A DNA stretch of 42,069 bases, from positions 1 through 42,069 of the forward strand of contig JAUUPT010000036.1 of the NCBI GenBank assembly GCA_030843315.1, in the 5' to 3' direction. The stretch's first letter is position 1. Every line of letters starts with the position of its first letter. The notes under the pieces are model-generated. The model was not told the origin of the DNA and ran no database searches. It was given only the letters and a program-made list of their open reading frames with translations. The translations under genes and the position numbers were made by a program. Below are positions 16,037 to 23,574 of the stretch, piece by piece. This DNA is from Bacteroidaceae bacterium. GTDB lineage: Bacteria > Bacteroidota > Bacteroidia > Bacteroidales > Bacteroidaceae.

Positions 16037-16699
16037 CTAAATAGTTAAGTCTTGCTCTTCCTTCATTCTCAGTCCGATAGCAAACACTTCTCCTACAATC
16101 AGCGAACAAAGTCCCAGCACCAGCATGGTAGTACTTATAAGGCCTGAAAGATCCAAGCTATATCCACGAAGCGAGAAGACTTCATCAACACCGTGTACCA
16201 TAAGATAAGCCATGAAAAGCGTACAGCAGAAACTAAGAATCAAAGCCAGTCCCATACGACGCAGACGGCGCACATTCTTCCAATTAAAGATATCGGATTT
16301 ATTGATGGAGATTATCAGCCGGATAAACAACACAATGGCCCAGACATACACTAGCATTTGCAAGAGTCCCAACAGACTTTTGGTAATGTTCTCCCACTTG
16401 GCAGGATGGCTGTCGATGGTAATTGCCATAGTAGAATAGAGGGCAGGTACATAAGTGCCGCTCTTCTCATTGTACACGGAATCCTGGAAGATGTCACCTC
16501 CTGCTAAAAAGCTTTGCGGTTCCAGGCTAATGTACTTCATATTCATCAGCTCTTGTTGCGCCGCAAGAGACGGCCCTTTTTCAGCAACAGATTTCACACC
16601 GAGTCTGGCTCCGACAAAAAAGCCATAACCTGCCTCCAGTATCGAGTAACTCAGTACAAGTACCACTATCAGACAAAGGAAATTCAATCGTCTTTTCAT
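16037..16699 (-). CDS. DUF2975 membrane protein (copy 2)
   Basis: 220 residues, a diverged paralogue of the next gene with the same four-helix layout (about 7-25, 108-131, 148-168 and 186-209) and the C-terminus KEEQDLTI. The helix 2-3 region shows a shared pattern: LFIRLIISINKSDIF here against LIRLFISISKRDVF in copy 1. Its start overlaps the stop of the CPBP gene by four bases, so the two are translationally coupled. Tandem duplication followed by divergence is the likely origin. Function is unknown. Confidence 0.87.
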   Translation of the reverse strand: MKRRLNFLCLIVVLVLSYSILEAGYGFFVGARLGVKSVAEKGPSLAAQQELMNMKYISLEPQSFLAGGDIFQDSVYNEKSGTYVPALYSTMAITIDSHPAKWENITKSLLGLLQMLVYVWAIVLFIRLIISINKSDIFNWKNVRRLRRMGLALILSFCCTLFMAYLMVHGVDEVFSLRGYSLDLSGLISTTMLVLGLCSLIVGEVFAIGLRMKEEQDLTI

Positions 16700-17490
16700 A
16701 CTTCAGTTATTGTAGTGTTAATATCAGATATTTTGTAGTCATTCAGTTTCTTCAGGGAAAGGAGAAGCAGCAAAGCAAAAACCACCAACCAGGCAATCAG
16801 TCCGGTTTCTCCCGTCAAGTCCGGCATTTCTTCTATTTCAGGATGTGTCAGGCTCATATATACCACCCAACTATTATTCAGGACATGCAGCAGAATACCC
16901 GGAATAAGGCTCTTAGTCTTATAGAAAAGCCATGCGAAGAAAAAGCCAAGGAAACAGGCATTCACCACCTGCGCCGGATTCAGATGAAAAATCCCGAACA
17001 CTAAACCGGAAATCAGAATAGCTTTGGCAGGACTGTACTTCTCAAGCAATACTTTGGTAATGGCGCCGCGAAACAGCAATTCTTCCAATATCGGCCCCAG
17101 CAAAGCAATGCAGAGAATACCCAGCCAGCCGGATTGGAGCAGATTGAATGTATCCTCCAACCAATTGGGCAAAAAGGTAAGTTGGGATACCAAAACACTC
17201 ACCAGGAATACTAAAGAAAATCCGCCGACTACACTCCATACCAAAAAGGAGAGTGACACGGGGGAATACTGACGCTTGTTGCCCGGCAGATAGCTCTTCC
17301 ACCACAGATACAACGCCATAAATACAAATCCCAGTAACATGGAAGGTGCCATCACAATTTCTTTTGTCTTATCCATATCCATTGCACCACAGGCAATATA
17401 GGTATACAGCAAGCAGAAGAATCCGGCAACCAGTCCGCCAATGAGTTGCATCAGAAAGTAAATCAAAACCAACTTTATCGCTGTTTTCAT
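16696..17490 (-). CDS. CPBP family intramembrane glutamic protease
   Basis: 264 residues from the ATG at 17490; the longer frame from 17556 starts upstream of a TATCTTTG promoter box and is not used. It is a multi-helix membrane protein with all the CPBP/Abi motifs: EELLFRG (Glu136, Glu137, Arg141), FGIFH (His169) and HVLNNS (His202, Asn206). Homologues cleave membrane proteins or prenylated peptides, and some confer bacteriocin self-immunity. It is coupled to DUF2975 copy 2, which makes the DUF2975 proteins or the 29-residue peptide encoded just upstream reasonable substrate candidates (inference). Confidence 0.92.
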   Translation of the reverse strand: MKTAIKLVLIYFLMQLIGGLVAGFFCLLYTYIACGAMDMDKTKEIVMAPSMLLGFVFMALYLWWKSYLPGNKRQYSPVSLSFLVWSVVGGFSLVFLVSVLVSQLTFLPNWLEDTFNLLQSGWLGILCIALLGPILEELLFRGAITKVLLEKYSPAKAILISGLVFGIFHLNPAQVVNACFLGFFFAWLFYKTKSLIPGILLHVLNNSWVVYMSLTHPEIEEMPDLTGETGLIAWLVVFALLLLLSLKKLNDYKISDINTTITEV

Positions 17491-17514
17491 CGTTCCTTTG
17501 TTCTTAAAAGTCTG

Positions 17515-17546
17515 CAAAGATACAAATTTCTCTCTCAAATTGTCAA
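17515..17546 (-). promoter_or_regulatory. Promoter of the CPBP-DUF2975-XRE genes
   Basis: On the minus strand, TATCTTTG (17515-17522) matches TAnnTTTG exactly, with TTGAC 19 bases upstream (17542-17546). It lies 24 bases before the CPBP start at 17490. The -33 part overlaps the stop of the 29-residue peptide gene. Confidence 0.72.
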
Positions 17547-17632
17547 GCGGCAGCAAATGCTCCTACCAACAAACCCATCACCATAGACAGTGATAAAACC
17601 AATAGCGTAATGCTCATGAATGCTCTTCTCAT
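17543..17632 (-). CDS. Putative 29-residue hydrophobic membrane peptide
   Basis: ATG at 17632, stop TGA at 17543-17545. The product begins MRRAF and is then almost entirely hydrophobic (SITLLVLSLSM, later GLLVGAFAAA). This is the pattern of a single-pass membrane peptide with two positive N-terminal residues. The frame ends just before the CPBP promoter, and a promoter-like TTTCTTTG sits upstream at 17714-17721 inside a cluster of palindromes. An overlapping 79-residue frame on the same strand has no such character. Supported only by composition and position; it could be chance. Confidence 0.5.
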   Translation of the reverse strand: MRRAFMSITLLVLSLSMVMGLLVGAFAAA

Positions 17633-17678
17633 AACTCTGACCTTTTAATAAATTCATTCTTTCTTTTCGCTCTAACCT

Positions 17679-17803
17679 CGTTTTTCGATAAGTATTTATC
17701 GTTTTTCGATATGCAAAGAAATAATGTTTTTCTGAGACAAACAAGAAAAACAGAAAATATTTATCGAAAAACAATAAAAAAGAGGTGTTTTACGATAAAT
17801 ATT
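17679..17803. promoter_or_regulatory. Cluster of TATCG/CGATA operator-like palindromes
   Basis: A perfect TATCG-TTTTT-CGATA palindrome is at 17697-17711. A half-site TTTTTCGATAA lies to its left (17681-17691), together forming CGATAA-GTAT-TTATCG. A near-palindrome TATCG-AAAAA-CAATA is at 17762-17776 and a degenerate ACGATAA at 17792-17798. The candidate -7 box TTTCTTTG (17714-17721, minus strand) lies within the cluster, so a bound repressor would cover the start of transcription. The XRE protein of this module is the obvious candidate (inference). Confidence 0.6.
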
Positions 17804-17829
17804 CAGAAAAGATACTTCTATTACTCTAC

Positions 17830-18768
17830 TTAGAGCTGTTTAATGGAGAGAATAGCTTTTATCTCGGCTTCATCGCGATGAAGTTGAGATATCAGTTCGT
17901 CTATGGTATCGAACTTTAGTTCAGGACGGGTGCGGCGAACAAAAGAAAGGCGCATAAGCTGATGATAAGCATCGGCATTGAAGTCGAAGATATGTACCTC
18001 GATACTACGTTCAGGGCCGTTGTCAAGGGTAGGACGGTAACCGATGCTCAGCATACCACCGTATTTTCTTCCTCCGAAAAAGACGTGAACAGCATATACT
18101 CCATCGGCAGGAACCAATTTATCAGGATCATCTACGCGGAGATTGGCAGTAGGGAAACCTATCTTGCGACCGACATGATAGCCGTTGATTACCGTACCAT
18201 CCAGGAAGAAATCATATCCCAGATATTCCGCAGCATCCGAAACATCACCTTCTTGCAGAAGGCGGCGGATGACAGAAGAACTGACCGTGACTTCAGCCTC
18301 ATCCTTCATATAAGCATACGCGCGCGCAAGAAGCACTTCCATGCCCAGCTCCCGACCGTAGCGCACATAGTCGTCAAAGCCTTCACTGCGGTTATGCCCG
18401 AAGCGATGGTCATAGCCTATCACCAGGGCCTGTATCTGATATTGTTCTTTCAGAATAGCCATAAACTCTCTGGCTGAGAGCCGGGCTATATCAGGGGTAA
18501 AATCGAGCATAATGCAATAATCGATGCCGGTTTCGGCAAGCAGGGCTACCTTTTCATCGCAGGTAGTCAGCAGTTCGGGACGATAATTAGCCTGCATCAC
18601 CTTGCGTGGATGTACGGGGAATGTGACGACCGACGAAGCAAGACCGCGCACGGCAGCAGCCTCGCATACCTGCTCTATCAAGTAGCGATGCCCCCGGTGT
18701 ACTCCATCGAAAAAGCCGATAGTAGCTACGCTCGGGCGATTATCAGAACAAATGGCTCCAATCTTCAT
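17830..18768 (-). CDS. ribF: Bifunctional riboflavin kinase / FAD synthetase
   Basis: 312 residues. The N-terminal FAD synthetase (nucleotidyltransferase) domain has GFFDGVHRGH (residues 18-27) and the VSSSVIRRLL signature. The C-terminal riboflavin kinase domain (about 180-308) has GRKIGFPTANL and the family's GGMLSIGYRPT. It phosphorylates riboflavin to FMN and adenylates FMN to FAD in the cytoplasm. The start overlaps the end of the upstream HAD gene by 26 bases, so the two are probably translated together. Confidence 0.96.
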   Translation of the reverse strand: MKIGAICSDNRPSVATIGFFDGVHRGHRYLIEQVCEAAAVRGLASSVVTFPVHPRKVMQANYRPELLTTCDEKVALLAETGIDYCIMLDFTPDIARLSAREFMAILKEQYQIQALVIGYDHRFGHNRSEGFDDYVRYGRELGMEVLLARAYAYMKDEAEVTVSSSVIRRLLQEGDVSDAAEYLGYDFFLDGTVINGYHVGRKIGFPTANLRVDDPDKLVPADGVYAVHVFFGGRKYGGMLSIGYRPTLDNGPERSIEVHIFDFNADAYHQLMRLSFVRRTRPELKFDTIDELISQLHRDEAEIKAILSIKQL

Positions 18769-19357
18769 GTGCTTTCGGCGTATAAGTAGAAATACCTAAT
18801 GCCTCTGCCGTACGGCAATTGGCATCAGAATCATCAATGAAAAGTGTTTCCTGGGGAATAATACCGGTTTCATCAAGTACTTTCCGGAATATCCCGGCAT
18901 CCGGCTTTGCCATTTTCATTTTATACGAAAGGAATATATGTTCAAAGTAATCTTCCACACGGAAAGCCTTGTAAGAAAATGCATGCTTGCACGACCATTC
19001 CCAATGAAGTTCATTTGTATTGCTCAGCAGATAGACAACATAATCCTTACGCAGGTTCAACAGCAAATCCAATTTATAGGAAGGGATATTCACTAGGAAA
19101 CTATTCCAGGCATCATCTATCTGTGCATCTGTCAACGACTTCTCCGTTTTCGTACGGATTACATCGCGAAATTCCGCAGTAGTAATCAATCCTTTTTCAT
19201 ATTTCTGGAAGAAGTCCTGCTGATGATAGATGTCCAACAATGATTCTACATCCGATATTCCCAACTTACTAAAGTTATCGAGACAGCACTGACGGTCCAA
19301 GTCTATCAGCACTCCTCCAAAGTCAATAATAAGGTTTTTAATTCCTGTTCTTTTCAT
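18743..19357 (-). CDS. HAD-superfamily phosphatase (subfamily IA, YihX-like)
   Basis: 204 residues. The nucleophile is Asp12 in IDFGGVLIDLD; position +2 is Gly rather than the usual acid, as in the YihX-like group. Also present are Ser112 (LLSNTNE), Lys151 (MAKPDAG) and the Asp175/Asp176 pair (FIDDSDANC). It starts three bases after the end of the Ca2+ ATPase gene and overlaps ribF by 26 bases. Substrate is unknown. The coupling to ribF raises a flavin-pathway phosphatase (FMN or the ribityl-pyrimidine phosphate) as a hypothesis only; a sugar phosphatase is equally possible. Confidence 0.88.
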   Translation of the reverse strand: MKRTGIKNLIIDFGGVLIDLDRQCCLDNFSKLGISDVESLLDIYHQQDFFQKYEKGLITTAEFRDVIRTKTEKSLTDAQIDDAWNSFLVNIPSYKLDLLLNLRKDYVVYLLSNTNELHWEWSCKHAFSYKAFRVEDYFEHIFLSYKMKMAKPDAGIFRKVLDETGIIPQETLFIDDSDANCRTAEALGISTYTPKAHEDWSHLF

Positions 19358-19360
19358 CTT

Positions 19361-22045
19361 TTATCTTTTTGTTAAACGCCGGATCAAACGGATTAGTTCA
19401 CCTATCCACAAAACAAGAGAGGTAGAAGCAATAATCGTTATCCAAGTCATTAAATCGAGCGGAACGGTGCGGAACACAGCGCCACCAAACTGCACGATTA
19501 GTATTTGTCCGCCCAAAATGGCGAGTATTATCAATTCCATGCCGTAGGATTTGGAGATGCCTTTGAATGCAGAGTCCGAAGTACCGAACACACGTGCATT
19601 AAAAAGATTCCAGAACTGCAACATGACGAAGAAGGTGAAGAAAATAGTCAGACGATGTGCAGTCATACCGCCTTCTGCATTATTAAACCAAAAGAGCATT
19701 CCCATAAGCAGCACCAGGAAAGCAAGCCCCATACCCAGAATAAAATATCTCATAGGCTTGGTTATGATGAAATCAGTACTCTTACGCGGTTTTTCGTTCA
19801 TCACGCTTTCACTGGGCGGGATGGAGGCTAATGCCAATGCGGCAAAAGTATCCATAATCAAGTTCACCCACAGCATTTGGGTTACGGTCAGAGGAAGAGT
19901 TGTTCCAACCAAGGAGCCCAACAGGACTATGAACAAAGCAACAAAGTTGATTGTCAACTGGAAGACGATGAAACGCTGTATATTCTTATATAAAGAGCGT
20001 CCCCACATCACGGCCGTACCGATGCTGTTGAACGAATCGTCCAGCAAAGTGATATCGCTGGCTTCCTTAGCTACGGATGTTCCCGTACCCATTGAAAGAC
20101 CTACCTGCGCATGGTTCAATGCAGGAGCGTCGTTCGTTCCGTCACCCGTCACGGCTACTACTGCACCTTTCTGTTGCAACAATTGCACCAGCCGTTGCTT
20201 ATCCGTGGGACGTGCACGCGACATAATTTTCAAATCCATCACACGTTCCAATGCTTCTTCATCCGTCAGTTCGGCAAATGCAGCACCCGTAATGCGGTTG
20301 CGTTCGGTATCTTCCGGCTTCCACAAACCAATCTGGCGGGCTATCTCGGTAGCTGTACCCGGCGTATCACCCGTCACAATCTTGACACCGATACCTGCCG
20401 ACTGGCATTTGGCAACTGCCGCAGGCACATCCGGGCGGATAGGGTCACTGATAGCAACCACACCCAGGAACGACAAATCGTTCTTGGCAACCAACGATAC
20501 GCAATCATCGGCTTCCGCCTCATCTACTGTCTTAAATGCAAAGCCCAGCGTACGCATCGCCATATTCTGATAATTGAGCAATTGTGCTTCCACTATAGAG
20601 CGATACTCCACCGCATCTACCCGGCTTCCGTCCAGGAACACGTCCTTACACTTGCCTAATACGATTTCGGGCGCACCTTTCACATACAGCACTTTCTTCC
20701 CTATCAAAGGAGATTGCACCAAAGTAGCCATAAACTTCCGCTCTGTAGAAAAAGTCAACTGGTCGATGACTTTGGCGTCTTCGCGCAGGCTCAAGTAATT
20801 ACGTCCCTGCCCATTCAGCCACAAGAGCAAAGCAACCTCTGTCGGATTACCCACACCCTTCGGCTTACCGCCATCCGCCTCTTCTTCCAGGAAAGCAGTA
20901 GAATTGGCACTGATGCCTTCCATTACCAGCTTGCTGAGATCGTCCTCTCCCAGTTCTCCGCTATTCTTCAGACTGTAAAAGTTAGGTTCGTACACCTGCA
21001 TCAGGTTCTGCGTCAGCGTTCCGGTCTTATCGGTACAGATAACCGTAATAGCTCCCATCGTCTCACAAGCATGCATTTTGCGCACCAGGTTATTGGTAGA
21101 TAACATACGCCGCATATTCAGCGCCAGACTGAGAGTCACACTCATCGGCAATCCCTCGGGCACAGCAACCACAATCAGCGTAACAGCCATCATAAAATAT
21201 TGCAAGGTAGCCCGCAGAGCCGGCAACCAATCGCGGAACGTATGGAATGATGAAAAATCATAGACCAGCACCACATCTTTTATAAAGAAGATAAGGAATG
21301 CCAGACCTGCTACGGTGAAACCTATTTTCCCGATGAGGTTGGCAAGTTTTGTCAGCTGGATATTCAGAGGAGTGGGTTCTGTATTCTGCTCGGTACTTTG
21401 ACGGGCCACTTTACCAATTTCCGTAGCATCGCCTACAGCTTCTACACGCATAGTACCATGTCCGTCCACCACCGTTGTACCACGCAGTATGCGATTGGAA
21501 GCATACGTCGCTTCTTCATCAAAGTCGGCTTCCACAGTCGTTTTGGTAACTACCGGTTCTCCCGTCAGATTCGATTCGTTGACCTGCAAAGAAATAGCTT
21601 CCAGTAATTCACCATCGGCGGGCACTTCTTCACCCGTTTCCAGCACTACGATATCGCCTACTACTACATCTTTGCGGGGGATTTCCTGTATATGGCCATT
21701 CCGAATCACTTTCACCAAAGTTTCTTCGTTCACTGCATTCAGCAGGTCGAACTTCTTGCCGGCATCATATTCAAAGAAGAAGCCGATACCGGTAGCCAGC
21801 AGAATGGCAGCAATAATACCGATCGTTTCGGCATACTCGTTCTCTACTATGGAAATAATCAAGGAAAACAATGCAGCAACCAGCAGTACCCGTACCACAG
21901 GATCTTCAAACTTTTCAAGATATAGTTTCCACAGGGAGGGGCGTTTGGGAGGTGTCAATAAATTTACACCATGCTCAGCGCGGCTCTTCCGCACTTGTTC
22001 GTCGGTCAGCCCGATATGAGAATAATCATCCTTTGTTGCAGTCAT
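19361..22045 (-). CDS. Calcium-translocating P-type ATPase, PMCA type
   Basis: 894 residues from the ATG at 22045; the frame extends to 22087, but a TACTTTTG box lies between, so the later ATG is used. Features: cation ATPase N-terminal domain; actuator TGEP (residues 161-164); M4 ion site VAVPEGLP (293-300); phosphorylated Asp339 in CTDKTGTLTQN; hinge VAVTGDGTNDAPAL; and M6 site WVNLIMDTFAALALAS. The M4 and M6 sequences match plasma-membrane Ca2+ ATPases rather than Na/K or heavy-metal pumps. It exports Ca2+ across the inner membrane at the expense of ATP. It leads an apparent three-gene unit with the HAD phosphatase and ribF. Confidence 0.94.
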   Translation of the reverse strand: MTATKDDYSHIGLTDEQVRKSRAEHGVNLLTPPKRPSLWKLYLEKFEDPVVRVLLVAALFSLIISIVENEYAETIGIIAAILLATGIGFFFEYDAGKKFDLLNAVNEETLVKVIRNGHIQEIPRKDVVVGDIVVLETGEEVPADGELLEAISLQVNESNLTGEPVVTKTTVEADFDEEATYASNRILRGTTVVDGHGTMRVEAVGDATEIGKVARQSTEQNTEPTPLNIQLTKLANLIGKIGFTVAGLAFLIFFIKDVVLVYDFSSFHTFRDWLPALRATLQYFMMAVTLIVVAVPEGLPMSVTLSLALNMRRMLSTNNLVRKMHACETMGAITVICTDKTGTLTQNLMQVYEPNFYSLKNSGELGEDDLSKLVMEGISANSTAFLEEEADGGKPKGVGNPTEVALLLWLNGQGRNYLSLREDAKVIDQLTFSTERKFMATLVQSPLIGKKVLYVKGAPEIVLGKCKDVFLDGSRVDAVEYRSIVEAQLLNYQNMAMRTLGFAFKTVDEAEADDCVSLVAKNDLSFLGVVAISDPIRPDVPAAVAKCQSAGIGVKIVTGDTPGTATEIARQIGLWKPEDTERNRITGAAFAELTDEEALERVMDLKIMSRARPTDKQRLVQLLQQKGAVVAVTGDGTNDAPALNHAQVGLSMGTGTSVAKEASDITLLDDSFNSIGTAVMWGRSLYKNIQRFIVFQLTINFVALFIVLLGSLVGTTLPLTVTQMLWVNLIMDTFAALALASIPPSESVMNEKPRKSTDFIITKPMRYFILGMGLAFLVLLMGMLFWFNNAEGGMTAHRLTIFFTFFVMLQFWNLFNARVFGTSDSAFKGISKSYGMELIILAILGGQILIVQFGGAVFRTVPLDLMTWITIIASTSLVLWIGELIRLIRRLTKR

Positions 22046-22073
22046 GCAAGTCGTTATGTTTAATTTTGATTCG

Positions 22074-22081
22074 CAAAAGTA
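22074..22081 (-). promoter_or_regulatory. -7 promoter box of the Ca2+ ATPase unit
   Basis: TACTTTTG on the minus strand is an exact TAnnTTTG match, 28 bases before the ATG at 22045. It decides the start against the upstream in-frame ATG at 22087. The -33 region is weak. Confidence 0.68.
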
Positions 22082-22135
22082 CAACAATAATTCGGGATAC
22101 CTAAGGTTATTAAATCTTTTTATAAATTTGCAATT

Positions 22136-23296
22136 TTACTCTTTTTCCTTCACAAATTCCGGTTTCATCCTGGGTTCCCACGGCAAAGTGAACCAGAAAG
22201 TAGAGCCTTTACCTTCTTCCGACTCCACTCCGATTTCTCCACCCAGTTTATTCACAATAGTCTGGCAGATGGAAAGTCCTAACCCAGTACCTTTCTTTTC
22301 TTGCTCCAACTTGACAAACCGTTCAAAGATATGCGCCTGCTTTTCCTTAGGGATGCCGCTTCCGGTATCTTTCACATAAAAATAGAGTCCTTCCTCGTAT
22401 GGCCTATAGCCCAACGTAATACTACCGGAAGAGGTAAACTTCAAAGCATTGGTTATAAAATTAGAAACCACCTGTGCAAAGCGATTCCTGTCCGTATGCA
22501 TCGTATATCCCGTTTCGGGTGTTTCACGAATAATCTGTATTTTGCCTCCCAGCTCAGATACCCTCATACGGAATTGCTGCTCCAGATCAGACATTACCTG
22601 GTTCAGTTCTACATCCGATAATACGAACTCCAGCGTACCCGCTTCTATCTTTGAAAGATCCAGGATATCCGCTATCAGCTGTTGCAGCATCTCATTATTA
22701 CTTTGTACTATCTCCAGGAACTGCGTCTTTTCTTCATCGGTCGAGGCAGAAGCCAACAATTCGGAGAAGCCGACTATCGCGTTCAGCGGAGTGCGGATTT
22801 CATGGCTCATATTTGCCAGAAAGACAGACTTGGAACGGTCGGCGTTTTCCGCTTTTTCCCGTGCTTGTTTCAATTCTGTTTCCACTTGCTTCAGATGGGT
22901 GATGTCATGCACGGTAATCACCATGCAGTCGCGCCCCTCTATTTCCATATATTCGCCGGAAATGTGGGTATCGCAATGCGCCGCCCTGCCTTCAGCATCT
23001 TTCACTTTCAAGACGGCTTCCATATCGACAAAGTTCTTCCGTTGCACAAAAGCGCGTTCTATCGCATTCCGCACGGGGCAATGCCCACAAAGTTCATGAG
23101 TACCACAGCCATCGGCGGCCGACAGAGCGTTGTAGCAGCGCAGCAGATCTCCTACGCGTTTGGGTGTATCAGGTTTCTCTACCCCGGTTATATCATAATA
23201 GTTGGTATAGAATACGGTAAAATCGCGATCTATCAGCAAGACGTATGCATGGATATTTCGCATAATCGCCTTGAACAGTTCATCTGTCATTTTCAT
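22136..23296 (-). CDS. PAS-domain sensor histidine kinase with a cysteine-rich PAS domain
   Basis: 386 residues, no membrane segment, so probably cytoplasmic. The PAS domain (about 8-135) holds six cysteines, four of them in one cluster: Cys54, Cys64, Cys70 and Cys73 (GCGTHELCGHCPVR), plus Cys108 and Cys124. HisKA follows with SHEIRTPLN (His165), then an HATPase with FITNALKF, DTGSGIP and GTGLGLSIC. There is no receiver domain and no response regulator gene nearby, so it is an orphan kinase. A C-x5-C-x2-C cluster in a PAS domain suggests sensing of redox state or a metal/Fe-S cofactor (inference). It is divergent from the rubredoxin gene. Confidence 0.93.
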   Translation of the reverse strand: MKMTDELFKAIMRNIHAYVLLIDRDFTVFYTNYYDITGVEKPDTPKRVGDLLRCYNALSAADGCGTHELCGHCPVRNAIERAFVQRKNFVDMEAVLKVKDAEGRAAHCDTHISGEYMEIEGRDCMVITVHDITHLKQVETELKQAREKAENADRSKSVFLANMSHEIRTPLNAIVGFSELLASASTDEEKTQFLEIVQSNNEMLQQLIADILDLSKIEAGTLEFVLSDVELNQVMSDLEQQFRMRVSELGGKIQIIRETPETGYTMHTDRNRFAQVVSNFITNALKFTSSGSITLGYRPYEEGLYFYVKDTGSGIPKEKQAHIFERFVKLEQEKKGTGLGLSICQTIVNKLGGEIGVESEEGKGSTFWFTLPWEPRMKPEFVKEKE

Positions 23297-23341
23297 AAAA
23301 AAGGAGATTTAAAGATTGGTGACGATAATCATTTTTTTGTT

Positions 23342-23349
23342 CAAAGATA
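23342..23349 (-). promoter_or_regulatory. -7 promoter box of the PAS kinase
   Basis: TATCTTTG on the minus strand, an exact TAnnTTTG match, 45 bases before the kinase ATG. It is in the spacer shared with the divergent rubredoxin gene, for which no clear -7 box was found. Confidence 0.62.
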
Positions 23350-23402
23350 AAACAAAAAAGCGTAGTTGATCGTTAATAAAGAACAAACCTAAAAAGAAAG
23401 AT

Positions 23403-23564
23403 ATGGAAAAGTACATTTGCACTGTTTGCGATTATGTTTACGACCCTGAATTAGGCGATCCGGATAGCGGGATTGAACCAGGCACAGCCTTTGAAGACCT
23501 TCCTGCGGATTGGGTTTGCCCTTTGTGCGGAGTCGGTAAAGAAGAATTTGAGAAAGCGTCCTAG
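23403..23564 (+). CDS. Rubredoxin
   Basis: 53 residues, the normal rubredoxin length. The single-iron site has both CxxC pairs: Cys6/Cys9 (YICTVCDYVYDP) and Cys39/Cys42 (WVCPLCGVGK), with the family's GDPDSGI, PGTAFEDLP and DW motifs. It carries one electron in the cytoplasm, often to peroxide- or oxygen-reducing enzymes in anaerobes. It is a lone gene: divergent from the PAS kinase, convergent with the Na/Pi transporter. Its stop codon lies within the palindrome that forms the shared terminator. Confidence 0.97.
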   Translation: MEKYICTVCDYVYDPELGDPDSGIEPGTAFEDLPADWVCPLCGVGKEEFEKAS

Positions 23565-23574
23565 GACGCTTTCT
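23551..23574. terminator. Perfect 24-bp palindrome, bidirectional terminator
   Basis: AGAAAGCGTCCT is followed directly by its reverse complement, ending at 23574 and continuing TTTTCTT. The centre CCTAGG contains the TAG stops of both convergent genes. In the other direction the flank is A-rich (GAAGAA), i.e. T-containing in the transcript. Confidence 0.85.

Noticed and set aside
17535..17774. 79-residue frame upstream of the CPBP gene
   Set aside because: It overlaps the better 29-residue hydrophobic frame, crosses the palindrome cluster and candidate promoter, and shows no protein-like character in its N-terminal half.
19551..20570. 339-residue open frame antisense to the Ca2+ ATPase
   Set aside because: Low-complexity composition (Ser, Thr, Ala, Arg) and full overlap with a conserved P-type ATPase.
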